From contig JAMFRP010000002.1 of NCBI GenBank assembly GCA_026224775.1, positions 124,001-188,000 of the forward strand: a stretch of 64,000 bases of DNA, written 5' to 3'. Made by a program: the position numbers and the translations under genes. Positions 15,915-25,939 of the stretch are shown in pieces; within the stretch, counting starts at the first letter, position 1, and each line of letters starts with the position of its first letter. The DNA is from Bacteroidota bacterium. GTDB taxonomy: Bacteria > Bacteroidota > Bacteroidia > Sphingobacteriales > Sphingobacteriaceae. Under the pieces are notes generated by a model, which searched no databases, had not been told where the DNA came from, and saw nothing but the letters and a program-made list of their open reading frames with translations.

Positions 15915-17160
15915 CATAATATTCACTTGCATCCTAATAAGCGTTATGTTGCTTTTCACTGCTTGTTCCGATAAAAAAAAGCAACAAGCAACCGTACAGA
16001 TGAAAAGCGACGCAAAATATACCTGCCCGATGCACCCGCAAATACTGGAAGATCATCCCGGCAACTGCCCGATCTGCGGAATGACATTGGTCAAGAAATC
16101 GGGGCAGGCCAGCGAAGGTTCTGGCATCAGTTTGAATACCGTTTTACAGCCAGTCAATTCCACCGTGATATCTACCGTCACCGCTATCACACCCGAACAA
16201 AGGGAAATAGCCACCACTATTTCGGCGCAGGGCTATCTTGACTTTGATGCGCGTATGTTTAACAATATCGCATCCCAATATTCAGGACGGATTGAAAAAC
16301 TCTATATCAAATATGCTTTCCAGGAAATCCATGCGGGTGAGCGCATCTTTGACATTTACAGCCCGGATATAGTTACCGCACAGCAGGATTTGATCTACCT
16401 GGTAAAAAATTCACCTGCGGAAACCGGTTTGATCAACGCGGCAAAACAAAAGCTGTTGTTGCTGGGCATGACAAATACACAGGTAAGCCAGATCATGCAA
16501 AACGGGAAAGCCTTTTACAGCCTTCCGGTGTATAGCCCTTATGAAGGTCATGTGCACGATATGCCGCATAGCCAAATGGGTGGAGCATCGAAGGATCAGC
16601 CATCTACGGATTTCGCCAACAATCTGCCGCTATCTATTAAAGAAGGGATGTATGTGGAGAAAGGACAAAATTTGTTTAATATAGTCAACCCCCATATGCT
16701 TTGGGCGATTATCAAAATTACGTCTTCATCTGTTTTAGATATAGCACTGCACCAGCCGGTTTCGATTAGCCTAACCGACCAGCCGGGAAGAGTTCTCAGA
16801 GGAGAAGTGAATTTTATTGAACCCGTTTTGGAAGACGGTGATAAGACGACCAGTATCCGGGTTTATCTCGATAACATGGATCATAAGCTGAAAGTAAACA
16901 GCCTTGTTAGCGCCGAGATACAGACGGGGGTTACAGGTGGCTTATGGGTGCCACTATCTGCCATTACTGACCTGGGCAGGACACATATTATATGGCTTAA
17001 ACAGGGTCCTGTGTATCATGCGCACCAAGTAAGCACAGGCATCACAAACGGCGACGAAATACAGGTGGTCAAGGGTTTAACTGCGACCGACAGCCTGGCA
17101 TCCAACGCACAATATTTAACAGACAGCGAAAGCTTCACTAAAACAAAAGGTGATGAATAA
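15889..17160 (+). CDS. cusB: CusB-like RND periplasmic adaptor lipoprotein with N-terminal HMBD
   Basis: 423 residues. The lipobox is LLFTAC (lipidated Cys at about 26). One HMBD spans residues 42-70 (YTCPMHPQILEDHPGNCP, CGMTLVKKSG). Then comes a membrane-fusion-protein core with hairpin and barrel-sandwich segments (RIEKLYIKYAFQEIHAGERIF). A second Met at 15901 is an alternative start. It links pump and channel and can deliver metal to the pump. A second, related adaptor overlaps its end by 8 bp. The HMBD may replace the Met-rich metal site of E. coli CusB. Confidence 0.88.
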   Translation: MKKKMKAISIIFTCILISVMLLFTACSDKKKQQATVQMKSDAKYTCPMHPQILEDHPGNCPICGMTLVKKSGQASEGSGISLNTVLQPVNSTVISTVTAITPEQREIATTISAQGYLDFDARMFNNIASQYSGRIEKLYIKYAFQEIHAGERIFDIYSPDIVTAQQDLIYLVKNSPAETGLINAAKQKLLLLGMTNTQVSQIMQNGKAFYSLPVYSPYEGHVHDMPHSQMGGASKDQPSTDFANNLPLSIKEGMYVEKGQNLFNIVNPHMLWAIIKITSSSVLDIALHQPVSISLTDQPGRVLRGEVNFIEPVLEDGDKTTSIRVYLDNMDHKLKVNSLVSAEIQTGVTGGLWVPLSAITDLGRTHIIWLKQGPVYHAHQVSTGITNGDEIQVVKGLTATDSLASNAQYLTDSESFTKTKGDE

Positions 17161-18367
17161 GATTAGATTATTATTGTTACTCCTTGCGCTAACCTTCGCG
17201 GCATGCAAACCAAAGCGGCCGGTCGCCGTGTCCAAAACACAAAATAAATCATACTACACTTGTTCGATGCATCCGCAAATCCATGAGGATCATGATGGTA
17301 ATTGCCCCATATGCGGGATGAAATTAATCAAAGTGGAGCTTACTGGCATAGGCGATAAAATAGCCGACCGCATCACCCTTACAGCAACCCAACTCCAGTT
17401 AGCGAACATCCAGACTGATACTGTTCGAGATGAAAATGTAGGCAATGATAAAACATTAACCGGAACGGTAACCGCCGCCGAAAATACTTCCGAAGAATTG
17501 AGTGCAAGGATAGCAGGAAGAATACAACAACTATTTTTAAGAACTGTAGGCGAAAAAATATCGGTTGGCCAGCCAATCTATTCCATTTACAGCGAAGATT
17601 TGCAGGAAGCGGAAAAGGAATTTTTGTTGGCGAAGCAGCAACAAAAAACACTGCATAACCCCGACGTAGATTATCAGCAATTGATCAGCGCCGCCGAAAA
17701 TAAATTACAACTATGGGGTTTGTCCCAATCGCAAATAAAGAGCTTAGCAGCTTCAGGGAAAGTATCTGCAACGACAATTGTATTCAGCAAGATGGACGGA
17801 ACAGTTAGCGATATAGCTGTTCATGAAGGTGATTATGTAACCGAAGGCATGACCATACTAAAAACACAGGCATTAAATAATTTATGGGTGCAGGCTCAGA
17901 TCTATGCCAATGAAACGGGCAATTATAAGGAAAATGACCGTGTAAGTGTTTCCTTTCCTGATCTGGGCAGTCAGGTCGTCAGTGGTAAAATAGCATTCAT
18001 CAATCCTGAATTATCGGATGCTTCCAAAGTAGATTTAGTTAGGATCAGTATCTCAAATCTTCAAGGATTAATAAGACCCGGAATGCAAGCTTATATTTCT
18101 ATAACCAACGGTAATAACCGTTCACTGGCTGTGCCTGCGTCCGCCATATTAACGGATGGCAAAGGGACTAGAGTGTGGGTAAAAAATGCTGACGGAAGCT
18201 TTTCTCCTAAAATAATCCAGACAGGAACCGGAAACCAAAACTATGTCTCCGTTAATTTAGGGTTGAACGCTGGAGATGTTGTTGTTACTAACGGCGCATA
18301 TTTATTGAATAGCGAGGCGATATTTAAAAACGGGAGTGATGACTCCATGGCCGGGATGAAAATGTGA
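17153..18367 (+). CDS. Second CusB-like RND adaptor lipoprotein with HMBD
   Basis: 404 residues from ATG 17153 (a GTG just before, at 17150, is also possible). Lipobox LTFAAC, HMBD YTCSMHPQIHEDHDGNCP with CGMKLIKV, then an adaptor core (RIQQLFLRTVGEKISVGQPIYSIYSEDLQEAEKE). It is a clear paralogue of the preceding adaptor but well diverged, so not a recent duplication. Two adaptors for one pump could form a mixed hexamer, or one could serve the permease or another pump. It ends in GMKM, a possible terminal Met metal ligand. Confidence 0.87.
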   Translation: MNKIRLLLLLLALTFAACKPKRPVAVSKTQNKSYYTCSMHPQIHEDHDGNCPICGMKLIKVELTGIGDKIADRITLTATQLQLANIQTDTVRDENVGNDKTLTGTVTAAENTSEELSARIAGRIQQLFLRTVGEKISVGQPIYSIYSEDLQEAEKEFLLAKQQQKTLHNPDVDYQQLISAAENKLQLWGLSQSQIKSLAASGKVSATTIVFSKMDGTVSDIAVHEGDYVTEGMTILKTQALNNLWVQAQIYANETGNYKENDRVSVSFPDLGSQVVSGKIAFINPELSDASKVDLVRISISNLQGLIRPGMQAYISITNGNNRSLAVPASAILTDGKGTRVWVKNADGSFSPKIIQTGTGNQNYVSVNLGLNAGDVVVTNGAYLLNSEAIFKNGSDDSMAGMKM

Positions 18368-18487
18368 AGGGGCAGACACAAGTTTGTTTTACTCACCCTA
18401 TCATGTTTTGTAAATAGCGTGGACCAATAAGCGGCGATTTTGAAAACCATTGATCTGTCACTATGTTACTAAACAAATACGCTACTT

Positions 18488-18880
18488 ATGAACGAGAATA
18501 ACATAAAAAATGCAGCCAGGATTTTGTTGGGTGCTAACCTCATCTTTGCAGGAATAGGCCATTTATCCTTTGCAAGAAAAGTTTTTCAGGCACAAGTTCC
18601 TGATTGGGTTCCCTTAAAAAAGGATGATACCGTAGTGTATTCCGGAATAGCCGAAATTGCGTTAGGCAGCGCAGTTGTATTTGCGCCCAAACAATACAGG
18701 GCGGACGTAGGGAAAATAGCTGCCGTTTTTTTCGTTGGTGTTTTCCCAGGCAACATTGCTCAATATACTCACAAGAGAAGCGCATTCGGATTGGACTCGG
18801 ACACAAAGAGGTTTTTACGGTTATTGTTCCAGCCAGTTCTTATTTACTGGGCTTTAAAAAGCACCAGTAAAAATACCTGA
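18488..18880 (+). CDS. DoxX-like membrane protein
   Basis: 130 residues with about four hydrophobic segments. The pattern ARILLGANLIFAGIGHLSF near the N-terminus and FPGNIAQYTHKRSAFG late in the chain match small DoxX-like membrane proteins. Members associate with oxidoreductases or stress responses; the role is unknown. It stands 120 bp after the adaptor and may be the last gene of the island, or independent. Confidence 0.75.
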   Translation: MNENNIKNAARILLGANLIFAGIGHLSFARKVFQAQVPDWVPLKKDDTVVYSGIAEIALGSAVVFAPKQYRADVGKIAAVFFVGVFPGNIAQYTHKRSAFGLDSDTKRFLRLLFQPVLIYWALKSTSKNT

Positions 18881-18998
18881 TTAAACAATTCGCAGACTAA
18901 CCTATAAAAGGTCCACCAGGGGCTCCCCAGCCCCATTTAGACATAGGTATAAATTCAGATCATCAAATATTTAATTGAGGGGCATATTAAACATAAAA

Positions 18999-19023
18999 AT
19001 GGTCGGAAGAATCTTCCGACCAT
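18999..19023. terminator. Bidirectional terminator between DoxX-like gene and susD
   Basis: 12-bp arms ATGGTCGGAAGA and TCTTCCGACCAT around a single A. A TTTTTT run lies to the right and AAAAAT to the left, so either strand gets a U-run. It separates the rightward metal island from the leftward SusCD operon. Confidence 0.85.
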
Positions 19024-19053
19024 GACTGTCTTTTTTGAGTACTTTTTTTTATT

Positions 19054-20580
19054 TTAGCTAAATGACCATCCGGTATTTTGAGGTTTTAAATTAGGGTTGA
19101 GTGTTAAATCATTGCTTGGCAACGCCCATATAAATTGGTAATCACCAGCCGGAATGGTCAGGCTAACGGTACTTGGACCTGCAAGCAAAAATGTAGTGTT
19201 TTGCGGATCTGTCCTGGTAAATCCTAATCCCCAGCGTTCAAGGTCATCCAAGCGGAACCCTTCAAAAGCAAGTTCGCGGGTCCTTTCGCTTCTAATGGTA
19301 TCTATTAAAGCAGTTGAGGCTAAACCACTATATGAAGTGCCGCAGCGCGCTTTATGCAGGGCATTCAACGCAGTTAACGCATCTGCCGGGTCTGAATTAT
19401 TAGCAGCAGCTTCGGCAGCTATCAAATATATTTCAGCAATGCGGAATGGCTTTGGTGCATTTTGGTAAGTGGACACAGCTGAACCGGTGTAGAATATTGG
19501 ATTGCCCGGATATTTATTGATGAGGGTCAGTGTTCCTTTTATGCCATTTATATCTACAGAATCAGACGCAAAATAAGTACCTTTACGAATATCGCTATTT
19601 TGGTAGAGGCCAATGATCGCAGCTGTAGGCACATAAGAAGGGTTATAAGCACCCAAAGTAGGATCATAGCCTAAATATGAAAAACTTGCATTTGGCTGCT
19701 CTGTAGTTGTGTTTGTAAACGGCTGAAATATCGATTCCTGGATCCCATCATTGGTCCAATAGGATTGAAAATTAGCTAATGTTGTTATCAAAGGATAAGT
19801 GCCCGATGAAATCAATTTATTGGCTGCCGTATAAGCGCCTGCCCAATCCTGCATATCTAGCCGCACCCTGGCTTCAAGGGCTGTAGCTACGTCAATATTA
19901 AATACTGATGAGCCCTGCTGTCCTTGTACGCTTACCAATAAATTTTCGGCTGTAGTAATATCTGATAGGATTTGCGTATAAACCCCCTTTACTGTTGACC
20001 TATCGGGCTTTGCATCTACATCATAAACCAAAACAAGTGGCACGCCCGGGTCAGTAGCGGCAGTGCCCGGGTTGTAAGCTTTAGCATACCTGATCACCAA
20101 ACGATGGTAATAATACGCCCTTGCCAGGTACAGATCACCTGTATATTGTTGTAAGCTGGCTGCATCAGTAGCATTAGAGGTGGTAATATTTTTAAAACCG
20201 GTAATTGCGGCATCAATATTTGCAATGGCAGCATAATAGCTTTCCCAATAGTTTGCCGGATTATCGGCGCCAAAAAATGACCCCCATCTGTAATACCCTG
20301 TATTGGCATTATTATTGGATAAAGTAATATTTAATTCATCCGCCTGTAAATCAGTTACACTTTGCGACATATCAAAAGCACCGGGTAACGACAAGCTAGA
20401 GTACCCCCTTATTAAAGCGCTGTAGGTGCCCGCAACCCATTTTGATGCGTCTTGTACAGTTTGAAAGCCGGTGTTTAGGCCAATGGCATCATGTGGATTT
20501 AAATTATTGATTTTTTTACAGGAATTGCCAACTGCCACGATGATTAACCCTGCTGCTATATATTTATGTAATTTTTTCAT
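19054..20580 (-). CDS. SusD/RagB-like nutrient-binding lipoprotein
   Basis: 508 residues from ATG 20580; the ORF extends to 20592, but the signal peptide starts at MKKLHKYIAAG. Lipobox VAVGNSC. The SusD TPR helices and the C-terminal RagB region (RTRELAFEGFRLDDLERWG) are present. It is surface-exposed and caps the TonB-dependent partner encoded 33 bp upstream. No glycoside hydrolase follows; the next element is a terminator. The substrate is therefore unknown. Confidence 0.93.
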   Translation of the reverse strand: MKKLHKYIAAGLIIVAVGNSCKKINNLNPHDAIGLNTGFQTVQDASKWVAGTYSALIRGYSSLSLPGAFDMSQSVTDLQADELNITLSNNNANTGYYRWGSFFGADNPANYWESYYAAIANIDAAITGFKNITTSNATDAASLQQYTGDLYLARAYYYHRLVIRYAKAYNPGTAATDPGVPLVLVYDVDAKPDRSTVKGVYTQILSDITTAENLLVSVQGQQGSSVFNIDVATALEARVRLDMQDWAGAYTAANKLISSGTYPLITTLANFQSYWTNDGIQESIFQPFTNTTTEQPNASFSYLGYDPTLGAYNPSYVPTAAIIGLYQNSDIRKGTYFASDSVDINGIKGTLTLINKYPGNPIFYTGSAVSTYQNAPKPFRIAEIYLIAAEAAANNSDPADALTALNALHKARCGTSYSGLASTALIDTIRSERTRELAFEGFRLDDLERWGLGFTRTDPQNTTFLLAGPSTVSLTIPAGDYQFIWALPSNDLTLNPNLKPQNTGWSFS

Positions 20581-20613
20581 CTTTAATATCACTTGAATAT
20601 GAATTAATATTTT

Positions 20614-23600
20614 TTACAATGTTGCTTTAACACCTACTGTATATTGCTTGGTGTTAGGGTATTGCCCATATACTAAGTTTGTATCAGCTTCGGGATCAGG
20701 ACCAAAATATTTGGTAACGGTAAATAAATTGCGTCCTTCTACAAATACCTTAATGCTTTTAAATGCCTTAGTATCGCCTGTAGCAGATTTCGGCAGCGAA
20801 TAACCTATATTCAGGTCTTTTAAACGCATGAATGACGCATTTTCAAGCAAGCTTGAGTCAAATTGTTGCATCTGGTAATTGTTAATATCAGGAAATTGTG
20901 CATTATCTCCAGGCGCTTTCCAGTAATTTGCTGCAACTTTCAAGGTGTTATATCCAGGGAATACATTCGGGTTTTGATAGAAATATCCGTCATTACTCAA
21001 CAAATGTTTTCCTAAATCAAAGTTAAAGAGCGTTTCAATTGTAAAGCCTTGATAACCGGCCCTGAAACCAAAACCACCTGTAAATGGCGCATACTGACCA
21101 ATGCCTGAATTCTGCTGAAGTGTGTTTTGATTATAGTTACTGGTAACCTCATTCGGGTTCTTGTTGGTTATGGAAGGATTTGGGCCGGGCAGATACCATT
21201 CAGGCGCACCGGTTTGTTTGTTTACGCCTGCATAAAGCGGCAGATAGAAAGTTACGGGCTGGCCCACCACCCATGCCTGCAAATAATTAGGCTGCGGGAA
21301 ATCCTGCCTCCCATCAAATAAGGCGGTAACTTTATTGTGTGTTATATCGGCATTTACAAAAACGGTAACATAGCCTTTATGTGCCGGATCTTTCCAGGCA
21401 TCAGCTTCAAAACCTATATTAATGCCTTTATTTTCAAGTGAGCCGGTATTCTGTGTAACAGATGAAAAACCTGATGTATAAGGATACGGAACGGACAAAA
21501 GCATGTTGGATGTATTACGAATATAGTAGGAAGCATTCAACCTTATCCTGTCTAAAAATGATACATCAACTCCAAAAGTGGTCAATTGTTGTTGCTCCCA
21601 CGTTAAATAGGGATCACCGGGTTGTGTAATAGAATATCCCCCAACGCCATTATAAAAAGAAGTACCGGATAGTAAGGCCAAGCTTTCATAGTCTTGTATT
21701 TCACCATTGCCTACTCCATTTATTTCGGCGTTACCTTGTGTACCGGTATTGGCCTTTACAATAAGTCTATCAATCCACGAAACATCCTTTAAAAAGTCTT
21801 CTTTTTTTGCATCCCACGATACGCCTCCAGACCAAAAAGTTCCTTCGCGATGATCAGCGCCGAAACGGGATGATCTATCAGATCTTATAGAGGCCTCTGC
21901 ATAATATTTGTCATTCCAATCATACTCAGCCCTCCCAAAATACGAATCAAATGCATACTCATATTCAGAGCTGCCTATCGCTACTTTGTTTGGAGCATCA
22001 TTCAATAACAACAACCGGTTATCTGATAAACCCTGGCCGGAACCATTGAAAGCCGATGTTGTTTCATCCTGATACTCCTGGCCGCCCAGCAAATCAAAAT
22101 GATTTACGTTGGCTACACTGAATTTATACTCGATAGTATTGGTAAAAGTTTTTGATACATCCCTTGTAAAACTCTGATTTATGTTGCCATTACCCGGATT
22201 GGCGATATAGGAAGGAAGTTGTATTGTACTTGCTGTTTGATCTGAAGCATCAACACCGCCCTGAGTTTTAATTGATAAACCTTTATATGGTGTAATCAGC
22301 AAGTAAGCTGTAGGATCCAGCTGAATATTGTTGGTAATACCGGGATTTTGTTGAGCCAGGTACTTTGGATCATACTCGCTTGTGCCTGGAATTTTATTTA
22401 AACGGTTTCCGTTAGCATCGAACAGGGAATAAATAGGTGCAAGTAAACTGGATAAACCGCCATCTATATAAGCACCTACCTCTGGGTTAGATTGCCTTTG
22501 GTCATACTCCAGGCCAATGTTAACGCCAACCTGCAACCATTTATTTACTTTTGAGGTTACATTTGATCGCAACGTGTAGCGCTCATATTGTGATTCATAG
22601 GCTATACCTTCCTGATTCAAATACCCACCTGAAACAAAATATGATGTTTTGCCGCCGCCACCTGATATGTTAATATTTTCCTGGTACATTGGCTGATTAC
22701 TTTTATAGAAATATTTATACCATTGGGTATTTGCGTTTTGAACAGGCAAACCGGCTAAAATATTATTTAACTGGGATTGCGACATTATACCTGAACTTAC
22801 CTCAAAAGACTTCCATTGGGTAGCATCCATAAAGGCGTTAAAGAAACTGGTACTTGCAAGGTTTGATACGCCGTATTGGCTGCTTACAGTAATACTGGTT
22901 GGCTGGTTAAATGAACCTTGTTTGGTAGTGATCACTATCACACCATTAGCTGCACGCGAACCATAGATGGAAGTTGATGCCGCATCTCTTAAAACGTTGG
23001 TTTCTTTAATATCATCAGGGTTTATTGTTAATATAGTGGATGAGCTCACTTCAATACCGTCTAAAATATATAGCGGATCTGTACCCGACACCAAAGACCC
23101 TAAACCTTGCAGGCGGACTGAGGGTAACGAACCAGGCTCGCCGTTGCCTGATAAGATGCTCAAGCCCGGTACTCTGCCCTGGAGAGCGTCCAGCACCGAT
23201 GCATTGGGTTTATCCTGGGTTTGATCGCCGGAAACAATAGTGTTAGTCCCCAAAATATTGTCAACTTTCTTATTGTTACCATAAGTACCCAAAATGGTTA
23301 CTTCGCTTAACTCTTGTTTACTGGGAGTAAGCTGAACTTTTAAAACCGGATTTCCATCAGCTGAAACAGTAACCTCCGATGGATTATAACCAATAAAGGA
23401 TACGACTAATGTAGCTGGAGGATTTATATTTTTCAAGGTAAAAAATCCCATTGCGTCTGTGGTAGTAGAATGATGTGTACCTTTTACAACAATGGTCGCC
23501 CCCGGCAACGGTTTTCCAATTTCATCAACAACTGTTCCGTGAACATCAATATTGGCGTTGTTGGAGAGTGCTGTTATTTTATCAGAGTTGGTAGGGGGCT

Positions 23601-23955
23601 TAGCTTTAACTATAATATTGTTCTGATACAGTGTATATGTAACAGGTTGATCCTGGAAGCATACATCTAATACTTCAGAAAGCGGTTTGTTTTTCACTGC
23701 AATTGTCACCGGTTTAGCTAGTGCCAACATTTCAGGGTTATATAAAAAATTAATGCCTGTTTGTTGTTTAATATCTTTGAACACCTTATCAAGCGACACA
23801 TTATTTTCAGAAAGTGTCACATTCTGCGCCTTAGAAACAGCGTAAACCTGCATTAGTGCTGCGAATAGGAGAACGAAAGTTAATTTCATTATACGCAGTG
23901 TTTTTTTTAATGGATAAGCGAATTGCTTATCAAAGAATGAAGTGTAAAATTTCAT
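20614..23955 (-). CDS. SusC/RagA-like TonB-dependent receptor with STN signalling domain
   Basis: 1113 residues. Residues 1-45 are an extended signal region (QFAYPLKKTLRIMKLTF). An STN domain at about 47-117 (NVSLDKVFKDIKQQTGINFLY) talks to an anti-sigma factor. A carboxypeptidase-D-like repeat lies at about 133-210, the plug (LYILDGIEV, SIYGSRAANGVIVI) at about 225-350, and the rest is a beta barrel. The presence of STN fits the FecR/ECF pair encoded just upstream. Outer-membrane import of an unidentified oligosaccharide or similar compound is expected. Confidence 0.94.
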   Translation of the reverse strand: MKFYTSFFDKQFAYPLKKTLRIMKLTFVLLFAALMQVYAVSKAQNVTLSENNVSLDKVFKDIKQQTGINFLYNPEMLALAKPVTIAVKNKPLSEVLDVCFQDQPVTYTLYQNNIIVKAKPPTNSDKITALSNNANIDVHGTVVDEIGKPLPGATIVVKGTHHSTTTDAMGFFTLKNINPPATLVVSFIGYNPSEVTVSADGNPVLKVQLTPSKQELSEVTILGTYGNNKKVDNILGTNTIVSGDQTQDKPNASVLDALQGRVPGLSILSGNGEPGSLPSVRLQGLGSLVSGTDPLYILDGIEVSSSTILTINPDDIKETNVLRDAASTSIYGSRAANGVIVITTKQGSFNQPTSITVSSQYGVSNLASTSFFNAFMDATQWKSFEVSSGIMSQSQLNNILAGLPVQNANTQWYKYFYKSNQPMYQENINISGGGGKTSYFVSGGYLNQEGIAYESQYERYTLRSNVTSKVNKWLQVGVNIGLEYDQRQSNPEVGAYIDGGLSSLLAPIYSLFDANGNRLNKIPGTSEYDPKYLAQQNPGITNNIQLDPTAYLLITPYKGLSIKTQGGVDASDQTASTIQLPSYIANPGNGNINQSFTRDVSKTFTNTIEYKFSVANVNHFDLLGGQEYQDETTSAFNGSGQGLSDNRLLLLNDAPNKVAIGSSEYEYAFDSYFGRAEYDWNDKYYAEASIRSDRSSRFGADHREGTFWSGGVSWDAKKEDFLKDVSWIDRLIVKANTGTQGNAEINGVGNGEIQDYESLALLSGTSFYNGVGGYSITQPGDPYLTWEQQQLTTFGVDVSFLDRIRLNASYYIRNTSNMLLSVPYPYTSGFSSVTQNTGSLENKGINIGFEADAWKDPAHKGYVTVFVNADITHNKVTALFDGRQDFPQPNYLQAWVVGQPVTFYLPLYAGVNKQTGAPEWYLPGPNPSITNKNPNEVTSNYNQNTLQQNSGIGQYAPFTGGFGFRAGYQGFTIETLFNFDLGKHLLSNDGYFYQNPNVFPGYNTLKVAANYWKAPGDNAQFPDINNYQMQQFDSSLLENASFMRLKDLNIGYSLPKSATGDTKAFKSIKVFVEGRNLFTVTKYFGPDPEADTNLVYGQYPNTKQYTVGVKATL

Positions 23956-24118
23956 ACATTTGAATGTTTGGGTTTTGAGTTGTGAAATTTGTTAGTCGCA
24001 TATTATTCAATGGATAACCCAGGCATTTTCCGGTTACAGCCGGATTTATAACCAGTGTCCTGATTGTCGTCGGGATACTGGTTCCTTTTTGACGGATACC
24101 TCATTGTGACAAGTAAAA

Positions 24119-25252
24119 TCAATCCATAACGATAATCCTCCTTCCCTCAATTTTGAAATGTACCGTCCCAGTTAATTCCAATGTTTTTAATACCTCTGAG
24201 ACATTTTTAAAACGGGAAACCGAACCAACAAAAATTTTATGTTCAGTTGAAGTTTGATAAACTATATCAGCATTGTACCAGCGAGAAATTTCACGCATAA
24301 TTGGCACAATATTATCCCCGTCAAAAACCATCACTCCATTTTTCCAAGCCATCGTCTTTTCTAAATTAGCCTGTTCTACTTGAATTTTATTAGCATTTAT
24401 GCTTAAAACTGCTGCTTGACCTGGTTTAAGTAAAACAACCGAATTGCCTTTTCCAACTTTGACGCTTCCTTCTAATAAAGTTGTTTTAATGGCTGGCTCA
24501 TCATCATAAGCATTGATATTAAAGTGCGTGCCTATATCATCAATAGATGCACCTTTAACAGTTACACTAAAAGGCTTTGTTGCATTATGCACCACTTCGA
24601 AATAAACCTGCCCTGTAATTTCTACTTTTCGTTTATTGCCCATAAAATTAACTGGGTAACGCATAGAGGATGCAGCATCCAGATATGCAATTGTTCCGTC
24701 GGCCAATCTTACTGAGATTTCACCACCCCGAGGTGTAGTGATCGTATTATAAACAACTTCTTTGTCAATAAACTGATCAGGATTGTAAATCACTCTGCCA
24801 TCTTTAGTTTTTGTGATACTAATATTTAACTGATTAGCGATAGTGCCATTATGGGCATCATTTAAAGAGATTTGCTGTCCATTGGCCAATGTTAAAGTCG
24901 CCTTGTTACCACCTGGGGCCAAATCTTGCTTCTTGGTTTGAGCTGTTTGTTGTACTGGTTGTTTGTAAAATAGGTAATAGCTACCAATGGATAAAAACAC
25001 CAACACGGAGGCTGCCATCGCAATGCGGCACCAAACCGCCAGCTTATGGCTCTTTGTAAAATCGATCCGGCTCTCTATTCTTTTTAACAATTCCGCTTTC
25101 AGATTGTCTGCTGATTGCAGTTCATGATAATTTAAATCTTTATCTGCACCTGTAAGCTGGTTGAGATAAGCATTATAAGCCATCAATTCCTCTTCCGTAG
25201 CAATACCCTGATTTACTTTGTCGATTAAGTTATTTAAAATTTGTTTACTCAC
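24119..25252 (-). CDS. FecR-family anti-sigma factor
   Basis: 377 residues: a cytosolic N-terminal segment (1-70), one membrane segment (about 74-95), a FecR domain (about 165-275: TTPRGGEISVRLADGTIAYL, VTGQVYFEV-like KVEITGQVYFEV) and a C-terminal DUF4974/STN-like domain (about 305-377). It holds the ECF sigma factor at the membrane until the SusC STN domain signals. It is encoded between the sigma factor and SusC, the usual order for this signalling type. Confidence 0.93.
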   Translation of the reverse strand: MSKQILNNLIDKVNQGIATEEELMAYNAYLNQLTGADKDLNYHELQSADNLKAELLKRIESRIDFTKSHKLAVWCRIAMAASVLVFLSIGSYYLFYKQPVQQTAQTKKQDLAPGGNKATLTLANGQQISLNDAHNGTIANQLNISITKTKDGRVIYNPDQFIDKEVVYNTITTPRGGEISVRLADGTIAYLDAASSMRYPVNFMGNKRKVEITGQVYFEVVHNATKPFSVTVKGASIDDIGTHFNINAYDDEPAIKTTLLEGSVKVGKGNSVVLLKPGQAAVLSINANKIQVEQANLEKTMAWKNGVMVFDGDNIVPIMREISRWYNADIVYQTSTEHKIFVGSVSRFKNVSEVLKTLELTGTVHFKIEGRRIIVMD

Positions 25253-25372
25253 GTGCTGTTATTGCGTATACGTATATAAGACATAGCACATAAATAGACC
25301 TGAACACCTACAAGGAAATTAAACTATTTGTTAACTTATTGTTAATCAATAGGTAATTTTTTTATTTGTGGA

Positions 25373-25939
25373 CTAAAAGAGAAGAAATATGGATGCTAAT
25401 TTTCCAAGTGGTAATCTTAATCTTTTAAGTGCTCTGGAAATTTGCTCGTCAACGGTTTTTTCAGCGATGCCTAATTGATCCGCGATTTCCTTATGGCTAA
25501 ACTGTTCATCTCGGCTCAGCAGGAAAACCTCCCGGCACCGTTCGGGTAATTCATCGATTAGCCGGGAAATGAAGTTTTTCAATTCTTTGAGTTCTAACTC
25601 ATTTTCTTTGTACCGACGGGGATCAATCGCTTCTAAATCATCAATAAGGCATTCCCGTATTTTTCCATTACGGATCATATTGGCTACCTTGTATTTCACC
25701 GCAGTATATAAATAGCCTTTAAGTGTAGTTTTCAATACGATTACATGACTATTTTCCCACAACCAAATAAAGAGGGTCTGGCAAATATCCAGGCTTTCTT
25801 CCCGATTATTGCTGGCGTGGTAGGCGGCATTAAACAACAATTTCCAATAACGATTATAAATTTCAGTAAAAGCAGCCATATCTCTCTGCTTTAGCAGAGA
25901 CAATAATTCTTCATCGGTGAGTTTGGTCAGCAGTGGCAT
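25373..25939 (-). CDS. ECF RNA polymerase sigma factor
   Basis: 188 residues. Sigma region 2 at about 22-90 (FTEIYNRYWKLLFNAAYH, LDICQTLFIWLWENS) and region 4 at about 125-180 (LPERCREVFLLSRDEQFSHKEIADQLGIAEKTVDEQISRAL). It belongs to the Bacteroidota FecI-like group that pairs with FecR. It should drive the downstream SusC/SusD genes. Its own upstream region has TATATTCG, one mismatch from the TAnnTTTG -7 element. Confidence 0.94.
   Translation of the reverse strand: MPLLTKLTDEELLSLLKQRDMAAFTEIYNRYWKLLFNAAYHASNNREESLDICQTLFIWLWENSHVIVLKTTLKGYLYTAVKYKVANMIRNGKIRECLIDDLEAIDPRRYKENELELKELKNFISRLIDELPERCREVFLLSRDEQFSHKEIADQLGIAEKTVDEQISRALKRLRLPLGKLASIFLLF

Noticed and set aside
18919..18934. 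GGGGCT-CCCC-AGCCCC hairpin after the DoxX-like gene
   Set aside because: Six-bp stem with no U-run; the stronger hairpin at 18999 better explains termination.
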